Of a DNA stretch of 37,996 nt, positions 1 to 5,999 are shown in pieces. The DNA comes from an uncultured bacterium (GTDB lineage: Bacteria > Patescibacteriota > Minisyncoccia > Moranbacterales > GWC2-37-73), in the NCBI GenBank assembly GCA_903861715.1, contig CAIOVI010000002.1, forward strand, positions 1 through 37,996. Direction: 5' to 3'. The notes beneath the pieces were generated by a model, which had not been told where the DNA came from, ran no database searches, and worked only from the letters and a program-made list of their open reading frames with translations. Numbering within the stretch: position 1 is the stretch's first letter; every line of letters begins with the position of its first letter. The position numbers were made by a program, and so were the translations under genes.

Positions 1-1161
1 GGCATAATAGGTATGATCAGTGGCATCCCAAGTTGCAGTCGCAGGACCACGTGTAATAGCAGCACCATCGGGATATTTGGTTGTCATCATGTTTTCTTTC
101 AACCAACATTGCGAACCAATGGTAACGGTGCTGTAAAGATTGACATCAATATCTTGCACGGTCGACGTTCCGCACGTGAAATTGGACGTGTTGGCTCCGC
201 AAACAGCCGTGGAACCTCCACCCAAACCAAGACATGACCAGGACCAAGCACCAGCGCCAGTGACAGCCGAAGCCGTGCCAGTAGCGCAAAGATTTGAGGC
301 TGGAGCCGAAGAAACCGTGGTGCCATTGGCAGAGCCGCAAGAACCATTAACTAAAAGTGGAGTGTTATAAACGCAACGGACAGAAAAAGCGTTTAGCTTA
401 TAAGCGGGAATACGTTCGACTTTCTGTTGTTCAGCACTAAGAGATCGAGCCCATCCAAAAGAAGACATAAATTCAGAAGATGACCAGAATGTGGCGACGG
501 ATGAATGATTAAAAAACCCCCCAGTAATATCACGATAGCCAGCCAAGTGTCCCGTAAACCCAGTAGAATTGGTGCCACCAGAAGTTTCGGTGGAAAGTTT
601 AGAACCCTCATTAGTGCCTCGCCAACCAGTAGCAGTTGTATCAAAAGGAAAATCGGTGGCGCAAGTGCCAGAGGTGCAAACTGCTCTTTCAAGGGTGGTG
701 AATTCATCGTGAGTTGGCACGTGCCAACCACTTGGACAAACACCTTGAACACCTGGAGTGGTCGAGCCATGCATGGCTGCGTTCCATTGATATAGAAAAC
801 CGAGGTTACCAGTTTTAATGTTGGCTAGCGTTTCTTCAGCGTTGTTGGAGGTGTTAGGCGGATAAACATAATAGCTATGGTCAGTCCCATCCCACGTTGC
901 CGTCACTGGCCCGCGCGCGATGGCAGTGCCATCTGGATATTTGGTCGTCATCAGATTGGACTTCATCCAACATTGAGAACCAACCGCAACGGTGCTGTAA
1001 AGATTACTATCAGCATCCATTACGCTGGACATTCCACAAGCAAAACCCATGGCTGCCCTGGCCTCGGGAACAAAGAAAACAATTTCAAAAACAAAAGCAA
1101 ACAAGGCAATCAAAACGAAACTCAAATTCGTCAAACTTGAAACGAATATTTTGCTGCGCAT
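1..1161 (-). CDS. Secreted FISUMP-domain protein, 3' end beyond the window
   Basis: An open frame of 387 codons runs from an ATG at 1161 to the left edge without a stop, so the C-terminus is missing. Residues 1-37 look like a signal peptide: a basic start, a long hydrophobic stretch (about 10-31), then an AxA-type site (EARA|A). Two related units follow. Each opens with a CG pair, then 'NLYSTV.(V/I)GSQCW(M/L)K.N(L/M)MTTKYPDG', which is the pattern of the Fibrobacter succinogenes major paralogous domain (FISUMP, TIGR02145). The first unit also has the domain's middle and end: GVCPSGWHVPT, TGFTGHLAGYRD, TFWSSSE and FSVRCV. A Ser/Thr/Gly/Ala-rich linker with spaced cysteines joins the units. FISUMP proteins are exported and probably surface-exposed; their biochemical role is unknown. 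A promoter lies about 105 bp upstream, but no clear Shine-Dalgarno precedes the ATG. I am confident of the family and of the start region, not of the function. Confidence 0.85.
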   Translation of the reverse strand, partial: MRSKIFVSSLTNLSFVLIALFAFVFEIVFFVPEARAAMGFACGMSSVMDADSNLYSTVAVGSQCWMKSNLMTTKYPDGTAIARGPVTATWDGTDHSYYVYPPNTSNNAEETLANIKTGNLGFLYQWNAAMHGSTTPGVQGVCPSGWHVPTHDEFTTLERAVCTSGTCATDFPFDTTATGWRGTNEGSKLSTETSGGTNSTGFTGHLAGYRDITGGFFNHSSVATFWSSSEFMSSFGWARSLSAEQQKVERIPAYKLNAFSVRCVYNTPLLVNGSCGSANGTTVSSAPASNLCATGTASAVTGAGAWSWSCLGLGGGSTAVCGANTSNFTCGTSTVQDIDVNLYSTVTIGSQCWLKENMMTTKYPDGAAITRGPATATWDATDHTYYA

Positions 1162-1266
1162 ATTTTTTTGATTATTTTTTTGGAAAAACTAGTTAAGGTT
1201 TTTATTATTAAGCATAGTGAGTGCTTGCCTTGAAAGGAAGCGTCGCAGGAGGGTTAATACTTTTTT

Positions 1267-1307
1267 ATTATACCATAAAAATAAAGAAGCAAGCAAAGTT
1301 ATCCACA
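1267..1307 (-). promoter_or_regulatory. Promoter with DnaA-box-like site for the FISUMP gene
   Basis: Read on the minus strand there is a -35 TTGCTT (1291-1296), an 18-nt spacer and a -10 TATAAT (1267-1272). Directly upstream, at 1299-1307, is TTATCCACA (TGTGGATAA on the minus strand), a perfect match to the E. coli DnaA-box consensus. The same combination recurs before the histone-like gene near 30.4 kb. The transcript would carry a leader of about 100 nt. Confidence 0.55.
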
Positions 1308-1395
1308 GAAAAATAACCTTCTTGCGAAAAATACAATCATTGAATTTTGCTGAAATTAAACTCCTTTGAGATGGTATTAAATATGCAAGGTCGAA

Positions 1396-1608
1396 ATGAA
1401 AATATTAATTCCCCTTAAGCACAACAAACATATGTACGATCAAGAAGCTGGTGAAGAAATGGAACTTTTTTGTTGCGAAGGAAAATTCAAGAAGGAATTC
1501 AAGTTGGCTCACCTCAAAAAGAAAGAAGGCATTTTGGAAGCTAAATTGGGATTCGTTCGTGAAATAAAGGAACTGGTGGAAAAATCTCACACAGAAACCA
1601 AAGCCTAG
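1396..1608 (+). CDS. Small hypothetical protein, 70 aa
   Basis: I do not recognise this protein. The frame gives a 70-residue, charged, Lys/Glu-rich, probably helical product with a central FCCEGKF segment and a C-terminal KSHTETKA tail. The composition is protein-like, while the opposite-strand frame is the phenylalanine-rich shadow expected of a Lys/Glu-rich gene, so the plus strand is preferred. No strong ribosome binding site precedes the ATG, which is common in this genome. It ends just before a bidirectional hairpin terminator (1621-1651) and is convergent with the frameshifted PRA-PH-like gene. Confidence 0.4.
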   Translation: MKILIPLKHNKHMYDQEAGEEMELFCCEGKFKKEFKLAHLKKKEGILEAKLGFVREIKELVEKSHTETKA

Positions 1609-2034
1609 CAACAAACAACAAAAAATATTCCCTTAAAAAGGAGTATTTTTTGCTGAAAAATTTTTATCATTTTTTCTGTTTCAAAAAACTTTTTGACATT
1701 GGGTTTGAAATAGCCAGTACCCTTAATCATTTTGTAGGGGCTATAGTCTTTGCTCATGTGCGAATTGTGAACTTCCCAAAAAATATCTTCAATTTTGTCT
1801 TGCAAGCCATGCTCCAAAATCGTCCCATAAACGCCATACAAAATATCGCACAACTCTTTGGCGATGTTTTCCAGGTCGCCCTTTTCTGCACCCTTCCAGA
1901 TATTCTCTGACTTCCTCTTCCATTAAAGCATATCTTAAATTATATCTGTCCTTAGGAATCAACCCAGGTGTATTTAAAATTGGGGCCTTGAATTTTTCAT
2001 GAAAAATTTTGACCAACTCGAGTTCTTCTTTCAT
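1605..2034 (-). pseudogene. Frameshifted MazG/PRA-PH-like pyrophosphohydrolase
   Basis: Two overlapping minus-strand frames join into one protein. Frame 1 starts at 2034 and gives 'LVKIFHEKFKAPILNTPGL...RYALMEEEVREYLEG'. Frame 2 continues 'AEKGDLENIAKELCDILYGVYGTILEHGL...EVHNSHMSKDY...KGTGYFKPNV'. This matches the phosphoribosyl-ATP pyrophosphohydrolase-like (all-alpha NTP pyrophosphatase, MazG/HisE superfamily) pattern: FHEKF, EEEVxE, ADILY-like and VHxSxMSK. Members hydrolyse nucleoside triphosphates to monophosphates plus PPi. The frames join if one base is dropped in or beside the CCC run at 1891-1893. A second one-base change in the T6 tract near 1690 would end the protein as KKFLKQKK before the terminator; as it stands the frame runs through the terminator to a stop at 1605. 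The change is either a true frameshift mutation or sequencing/assembly error. I am confident of the family and of the frame break. Confidence 0.75.
1621..1651. terminator. Bidirectional terminator hairpin
   Basis: AAAAATATTCCCTT and AAGGAGTATTTTT form a stem with one wobble and one bulge around a short A loop, with A and T tracts on either side. It fits termination of both the plus-strand small gene ending at 1608 and the minus-strand gene that reaches this point. Confidence 0.55.
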
Positions 2035-2161
2035 ATTACCCTGTTAAATAAGCTCTGAATTTCTCACGGCGAGAAACAGTTTATTTTTCTAATTATTATA
2101 ATTGTGCTAAAAATCATATCTCCCAGGAAACTTATTCTGCCTTTATTATCTAGCGAAGTGA

Positions 2162-2197
2162 GCGAAATGAATTCGCCGGCTGGCGAATTCATTTCGC
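2162..2197. repeat. 36-bp perfect palindrome
   Basis: GCGAAATGAATTCGCC and its exact reverse complement are separated by GGCT, giving a 16-bp stem. There is no T tract, so it is not a typical intrinsic terminator. The core GCC-GGCT-GGC resembles the GCC-AGCT-GGC palindromes at 5476 and 30458. Confidence 0.8.
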
Positions 2198-2342
2198 AGC
2201 AGCCTGTCCGCCTTTGGAGGAAGCGACGATAACAAAAGGTTTTTGCCTACGAGGCTTGTCCACCTCGGCGAGCCTAAGGCGAGACGGGCCTCGTGAGCCT
2301 GAAGGGTCCAGGGCTTGCCCTGGTGTATTAATACCCTTTTAT

Positions 2343-2373
2343 TTTATCACTAAGCTAAATATTGCTCAAATTA
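2343..2373 (-). promoter_or_regulatory. Putative promoter upstream of the PRA-PH-like gene
   Basis: On the minus strand TTGAGC, a 17-nt spacer and TAAAAT are followed by GTATTAATAC. The transcript would have a leader of about 300 nt crossing several hairpins (CCAGGGC/GCCCTGG, an ACGAGGC/GCCTCGT pair and the palindrome at 2162-2197) before the ATG at 2034. There is no gene in 2035-2390. Confidence 0.35.
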
Positions 2374-2390
2374 AAAACATCTCTTTTTCC

Positions 2391-3134
2391 TTATTTAAGC
2401 CCAATAATGGCAACCATAGCTTCAACTGTTGCAGGCTTGTCGCGTCTGAAAGAAAAATAGTTTTCATTTTCGAATATACAAGTGTTGTCACTTGTAATAC
2501 TTTGAATCTCAACTCCAAGCGCAAGCAACTGTTTTCGTAAAATGCTTTTCAAGTCGACAAAAATTTTTCCACCTCTATTGCTAATCGCTTCCGGATGCTT
2601 TGAAAATTCGCCCAGCACATCTTCCTTGATTTCAAAATGGCAAGCGTTGAGTCCTGGGCCAAGTGCGACTTTCAACTTTTCTGGCTGGCCACCCAGGGCC
2701 ACAATTTTGACCAAAGCATTTTCAATCACTCCACTCAGAATTCCCCGCCAACCGCAATGAACAACCGCCACAATTTTTTGCGCTGGCTCCCAAAAATAAA
2801 CCGGGATGCAATCAGCAACCGTAACCGTCAGAAAAACTTTTTTGTCCTTGGTGACCAGTCCGTCGGCGCCAAAAATCAACTCAGGACTTTTTCCATTGAC
2901 AATTTCAACTGCCTTGCCGTGCACAATTTCAGCTGACACAATTTTGCTTCCAATGAGGTTAATTTTTTGAAAAAAGTTTTTTCGATTTTCCAAATTCAAA
3001 TCACTGTTTTGCAACAGTTTCATTGAGCCGTCTCTTCGCTCCGACATAACCGCCAAAATTTCCGGCTGGTCTTTGAAAAATTCAAGCATAAATTTTAACC
3101 CAAAAAATATTCCCCAAAAATCGCTCACATCCAT
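2391..3134 (-). CDS. pgeF: Peptidoglycan editing factor PgeF (YfiH/DUF152, laccase-like)
   Basis: This is a 247-aa protein of the multicopper-polyphenol-oxidase-like/DUF152 family (YfiH, YlmD, human LACC1). Metal and active-site signatures are intact: His72 in AEIVHG, Cys109 in VADCIPV, His126 in HCGWRG, plus LGPGLNACHFEI (158-169) and the C-terminal NTCIFENENYFSFRRDK. In E. coli the protein keeps L-Ser from replacing L-Ala in peptidoglycan precursors; relatives also show purine nucleoside phosphorylase or deaminase activity, so cytosolic nucleoside or cell-wall editing is the likely role. The length is normal. The first Met (3134) lies inside a 24-bp near-palindrome, while Met16 (3089) also fits the family's usual N-terminus, so the start is uncertain. 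It stands alone, with non-coding sequence on both sides. Confidence 0.92.
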   Translation of the reverse strand: MDVSDFWGIFFGLKFMLEFFKDQPEILAVMSERRDGSMKLLQNSDLNLENRKNFFQKINLIGSKIVSAEIVHGKAVEIVNGKSPELIFGADGLVTKDKKVFLTVTVADCIPVYFWEPAQKIVAVVHCGWRGILSGVIENALVKIVALGGQPEKLKVALGPGLNACHFEIKEDVLGEFSKHPEAISNRGGKIFVDLKSILRKQLLALGVEIQSITSDNTCIFENENYFSFRRDKPATVEAMVAIIGLK

Positions 3135-3151
3135 ATATCGATTTATGGATG
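3128..3151. promoter_or_regulatory. Near-perfect 24-bp dyad at the pgeF start
   Basis: CATCCATATATCGATTTATGGATG is its own reverse complement apart from one mismatched pair. It overlaps the first possible pgeF start codon, as an operator or translation-blocking hairpin would. No regulator can be assigned. Confidence 0.35.
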
Positions 3152-3304
3152 TAAAAAATATTAGGTTTTTTAGGCTTTTAAGTTATTTTCATTCTAACAT
3201 CGAATAACTTCTTGCTCAAGCCAAGCCAAGAACTTTTTTTCTTGAAAAGTTTATTTTATTTCCTGAAATTTGACTTGAAATTTTAATTTTGTTACAGTAG
3301 ATTC

Positions 3305-3539
3305 ATGACAATGAAAAACTACAAAAAATCTTCAGCTTGTTGCTGCTGCGCCCTTCTTGGCGGCAGGCTGTTTTTGCATGTTTGATAGCGATTTTTCCAA
3401 AATCAAAATCAAGAAAATGCAAATCGGCTCCGCAGCCGGTTTTTTTGTTGTCCAAAATAGTTCTTTGGGTTTTAGCTCTTTTCAAAAACAATTTAAAATC
3501 GAAAAACCATGTGCAGCTGCAAAGTTATTATCAAATTAG
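3305..3539 (+). pseudogene. Possible frameshifted lipoprotein-like ORF
   Basis: From the ATG at 3305 the frame reads MTMKNYKKSS and then turns Cys-rich and stops. Dropping one A from the A6 run at 3323-3328 instead gives MTMKNYKNLQLVAAAPFLAAGC, which is a convincing lipoprotein signal peptide with a LAAGC lipobox, followed by about 58 residues to the stop at 3537-3539. The mature part matches nothing I recognise, and the opposite strand is also open, so this is tentative. If correct, it is a second homopolymer indel within 2 kb of the one in the PRA-PH-like gene. Confidence 0.25.
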
Positions 3540-3643
3540 AGGAAGGCGTGGTCATCCAAATTGACCCACGAGATTTTCAAGACTTTCAGTCTGAGCCAAA
3601 AAAAGAAACACCGTGCTTAACACTGGAAACATGTGCATCCTAA
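3509..3643 (+). CDS. Small hypothetical protein, 44 aa
   Basis: The frame gives a 44-residue acidic protein starting MCSCKVIIKLEEG and ending in a TPCLTLETCAS tail, with four cysteines, two at each end. It overlaps the end of the preceding doubtful ORF in another frame. It is followed within 10 bp by a 12-bp-stem hairpin (3653-3680). No family is recognised. The beta-strand-like KVIIKLEEGVVIQIDP stretch suggests a folded domain, but the call rests only on composition and context. Confidence 0.3.
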   Translation: MCSCKVIIKLEEGVVIQIDPRDFQDFQSEPKKETPCLTLETCAS

Positions 3644-3652
3644 AAATCCCCT

Positions 3653-3680
3653 GGCAAGTCTATGAACCCATAGACTTGCC
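3653..3680. terminator. Hairpin with 12-bp stem, weak terminator
   Basis: GGCAAGTCTATG and its exact complement flank an AACC loop. Only a short T run is found on the minus-strand side (GGGGATTTTT), so termination is possible but not typical. Confidence 0.35.
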
Positions 3681-3727
3681 AATCCAAACATCAAGTAATT
3701 TTAAATATATTTTTCATTCAAGCGTCG

Positions 3728-3832
3728 ATGAATGAAAAGAAAAAAACCATCGTCGTGGTTTTGCCCGACACCGGCGAACGCTATCTCTCCACTTGGCTTT
3801 TTCAAGAAGCCGAAGGCGAAGTGCAAATCTAA
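3728..3832 (+). pseudogene. cysK: C-terminal remnant of cysteine synthase
   Basis: A 34-codon frame reads MNEKKKTIVVVLPDTGERYLSTWLF and so on to TAA. 'TIVVVLPDTGERYLST.LF' is the characteristic C-terminal end of the PLP-dependent O-acetylserine sulfhydrylase (CysK/CysM) family, which is about 300 aa when complete. Nothing resembling the PLP-binding lysine region or the substrate loop lies upstream, so about 90% of the gene is gone. The remnant still has its own intrinsic terminator just downstream (3848-3879). A deletion during genome reduction is the simplest reading; a short relic peptide is unlikely to be functional. Confidence 0.7.
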
Positions 3833-3847
3833 AAAAATAATTTCAAC

Positions 3848-3879
3848 AAAAAAGCTACCAAGAAAATGGCAGCTTTTTT
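3848..3879 (+). terminator. Intrinsic terminator of the cysK remnant
   Basis: AAAAAAGCTACCA and TGGCAGCTTTTTT form a stem with one mismatch around AAGAAA and end in a T6 run on the plus strand. Confidence 0.7.
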
Positions 3880-3937
3880 ATGTTATTGCTGAGGATTTCC
3901 CCACTCCGGGAATACCTGTTAGGCAAAATTTACGCAT
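3878..3937 (-). pseudogene. N-terminal fragment of a P-loop protein
   Basis: A 19-codon minus-strand frame begins MRKFCLTGIPGVGKSSAIT and stops at the edge of the cysK terminator. GIPGVGKSS is a Walker A (P-loop) motif of the kind that opens small nucleotide kinases and NTPase domains. The rest of the domain is missing. A promoter-like TCGTTG-N16-TATAAT lies just upstream (about 3973-4000), so the front of a real gene seems to have been kept while its body was deleted. The exact family cannot be told from 19 residues. Confidence 0.35.
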
Positions 3938-4057
3938 AGTGAAAAAACTTGCTTATTAATAGTTTCTTTATTAATGCTCACATTATACCACCAATTTTAG
4001 CAACAACGAAAAAGAGGGGGTCATAATAATTTAATGACCTCCCTCCTTCGCCTTTGT

Positions 4058-4405
4058 TTAGGCGGCTTTAGAAAGAACTTTTTTGAAACGCTTCTTTTTT
4101 AGCTTTAACTTTGCATAACAGTCGTCTATGGACAAAAAAGTAGCCCAAGTACGTGGATGCCTGTTAACATTACCCTCTGCAATAAGAGTTATGCAGATGT
4201 GTCCACCAACACTGTTTCCAAGACCGAAAGGTTCGAAAAATCCCTGGACTAAGAAAATTGATGAAATTCTTTGTTCTTTCCAGGTACAAACATTTCCTTC
4301 AAGAAAAACTTCATCAATTGAAATACGCAGCTCAGGAAAATTTCTTTTTATTGCTACAACAAAAGCTTTTTTAGCTTTTGTTGGATCAATGACTATTTTT
4401 CTCAT
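4058..4405 (-). CDS. Hypothetical protein, 115 aa
   Basis: This is a 115-residue protein beginning MRKIVIDPTKAKKAFVVAIKRNFPELRISIDEV, with a central SIFLVQGFFEPFGLGNSVGGHICITL segment and a strongly basic C-terminus (LKLKKKRFKKVLSKAA). No signal peptide or membrane segment is visible and I recognise no family. The opposite-strand frame of similar length has poorer composition, so the minus strand is chosen. It is flanked by non-coding sequence and seems to be a single-gene unit. Confidence 0.5.
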   Translation of the reverse strand: MRKIVIDPTKAKKAFVVAIKRNFPELRISIDEVFLEGNVCTWKEQRISSIFLVQGFFEPFGLGNSVGGHICITLIAEGNVNRHPRTWATFLSIDDCYAKLKLKKKRFKKVLSKAA

Positions 4406-4580
4406 TTTGCAGCTACCATTTTTAGTTATGGAATATTATAGTGGAAAGAACTTAAATAAATTGTATAACGTAATAGCCTAGCACAAAAACCAAGCCGTGT
4501 CAAACCCAAAAATCCAGAAGATGCCTTTTTGAGGGATTTTTAGTCAAAAAACCCCAATATTTGAGGTAACGGTGAACAAT

Positions 4581-4616
4581 AAAAAAACTGGTAGGGCTAT
4601 CTAGGATAGCCCTACC
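4581..4616 (-). terminator. Strong intrinsic terminator
   Basis: A perfect 12-bp stem (GGTAGGGCTATC with GATAGCCCTACC, 3-nt loop) is followed on the minus strand by AGTTTTTTT. It directly follows the hypothetical gene ending at 4643. Confidence 0.8.
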
Positions 4617-4642
4617 GTTAAAAGAATTGCCGTTTTGAAAAG

Positions 4643-4954
4643 TTAGCCACATTTCCTGCTTTTGAACTTGTCCGCGTGGTGCATTATGTAAATAAAAATA
4701 TCACCATCGGTAAACATCGCAGGAACTCCAGGAAGAACTTGATAAAAAATAATTTCATCGCAATCACCACTTTCCTGACATTTGATTGGATGCCTGCTCA
4801 AAGGAAGGCAACGCCCAAGCTCCCCGGAAAAAGGACCCTCCACCTCGCCGGCCTTATCAGGCTCTATTTCAATTGTCTTTCCGAGACCACGCACTTTGTG
4901 CCAAGCAACGGCCTTAATCTTGAAAGAGCAGATGTTATCAATTTTAATCCCCAT
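4643..4954 (-). CDS. Hypothetical protein, 103 aa
   Basis: The gene starts MGIKIDNICSFKIKAVAWHKVRGLGKTIEI behind a purine-rich ribosome site (AAAGGGGG, 9 nt before the ATG) and ends before a strong terminator. The product has a possible cysteine pair (KCQESGDC), an acidic middle and a FTDGDIFIYIMHHADKF stretch, and ends KSRKCG. It looks like a small cytosolic domain, but no family is recognised. Expression signals on both sides make it a credible gene. Confidence 0.55.
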   Translation of the reverse strand: MGIKIDNICSFKIKAVAWHKVRGLGKTIEIEPDKAGEVEGPFSGELGRCLPLSRHPIKCQESGDCDEIIFYQVLPGVPAMFTDGDIFIYIMHHADKFKSRKCG

Positions 4955-5100
4955 GTTTCTATCCCCCTTTTATTTTTCAATTATTCTGAAAAAGGAATCA
5001 TCAGCTTCATAAAAATAGAAATCAAAAAAATCTTTTCAAGCTAGAAGTGCAAAGAACTTCCAGGCAGTTTAAACCAAAAAATCTTCACTGTCAAGCCTGG

Positions 5101-5598
5101 TTACAAATAACTCCCAAAGCGAATGAAATGGCAAGTGTAGCCCTGGGGATTTTTTTGCAAATAATCCTGATGATAATCTTCCGCCAGATGGAATTTTTCC
5201 AAGGGCTCCAGCGTTGTGACCACTGGTTTTTTCCAGCGTCCAGATTTTTCCACAATTTCAATCATTTTTTCCGCTTCACTTTTTTCTGCTTGGTTTGCAT
5301 AAAAGATAGCCGAACGATATGAAGAACCTCGGTCATTCCCTTGTTGATTCAAAGTTGTGGGATCGTGGATTTGAAAGAAAAAATCCAGAATTTTTTGAAG
5401 CGAGGTTTTGTCCTGGTCATATTCAATTTCCACCGCCTCCGCGTGGCCCGCATGATTTTCATAGGTTGGATTTTCTCCGCCAGCTGGCGGATTGCCACCA
5501 GCATAGCCAACTCGAGTGCTCACCACGCCCAACTGCTTTCTGCTAAGTTCTTGCAAACCCCAGAAACAACCGCCCGCTAAAACTATTTTTGTATTCAT
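5101..5598 (-). CDS. msrA: Peptide-methionine (S)-S-oxide reductase MsrA
   Basis: MsrA reduces the S-epimer of methionine sulfoxide in proteins. The 165-aa product begins [14 protein letters not shown], with the catalytic cysteine at position 11 in GCFWG, and keeps [56 protein letters not shown] and AEDYHQDYL. The start at 5598 is chosen because it gives the standard N-terminus and a 4-bp overlap with msrB (ATG inside its stop region); a longer upstream frame runs through msrB out of frame and is not real. After GYAGG the protein carries about five extra residues (NPPAG) encoded by a perfect 16-bp palindrome (5476-5491) also found in a spacer at 30458. Transcribed with msrB. Confidence 0.95.
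   Translation of the reverse strand: MNTKIVLAGGCFWGLQELSRKQLGVVSTRVGYAGGNPPAGGENPTYENHAGHAEAVEIEYDQDKTSLQKILDFFFQIHDPTTLNQQGNDRGSSYRSAIFYANQAEKSEAEKMIEIVEKSGRWKKPVVTTLEPLEKFHLAEDYHQDYLQKNPQGYTCHFIRFGSYL
5476..5491. repeat. 16-bp palindrome inside msrA
   Basis: TCCGCCAGCTGGCGGA is perfectly self-complementary and lies in frame within msrA, encoding part of N-P-P-A-G-G. An identical copy is found in the intergenic region at 30458-30473. Confidence 0.9.
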
Positions 5599-5957
5599 AC
5601 CTTTTTTCCCGGAACAAACTTCATTGAAATTGAATTCACGCAATGACGAATGTTTTTGGCTGTTAGATTTTCTCCTCCAAAAATATGTCCGAGATGCGCC
5701 CCGCAATTGGCGCAAGTGATTTCTGTACGCTGACCATCACCATCCAGCGTTCTTTTGACCGAGCCTGGGATTTCTTCGTCAAAACTTGGCCAGCCGCAAA
5801 AAGATTCGAATTTATCTTTTGAGTCATAAAGCGATTTTCCGCATTGCTTGCAGACATAAACGCCAGCTTCTTTGTTATTAACATACTCACCCGAAAAAGG
5901 AGCCTCTGTGCCTTTGTCGAGAATGACTCTTTTTTCCGCTGGAGTTAACTTGTTCAT
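5595..5957 (-). CDS. msrB: Peptide-methionine (R)-S-oxide reductase MsrB
   Basis: MsrB reduces the R-epimer of methionine sulfoxide, complementing MsrA. The 120-aa protein has the zinc site as two CxxC pairs (C36/C39 and C82/C85), the [10 protein letters not shown] segment, and the catalytic cysteine at 106 in [13 protein letters not shown]. The length is normal for a single-domain MsrB. It lies directly upstream of msrA with a 4-bp overlap, so the two are translationally coupled. The LCP gene upstream ends 43 bp before its start, leaving little room for a separate promoter. Confidence 0.95.
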   Translation of the reverse strand: MNKLTPAEKRVILDKGTEAPFSGEYVNNKEAGVYVCKQCGKSLYDSKDKFESFCGWPSFDEEIPGSVKRTLDGDGQRTEITCANCGAHLGHIFGGENLTAKNIRHCVNSISMKFVPGKKV

Positions 5958-5999
5958 CTTAATGGTTTTTAATTTTTAGCAGAGATTAACCACCAGCAA

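Noticed and set aside
393-770. 125-aa minus-strand frame near the left end
   Set aside because: It is out of frame with the FISUMP reading frame, which is open from 1161 to the edge and carries the conserved motifs.
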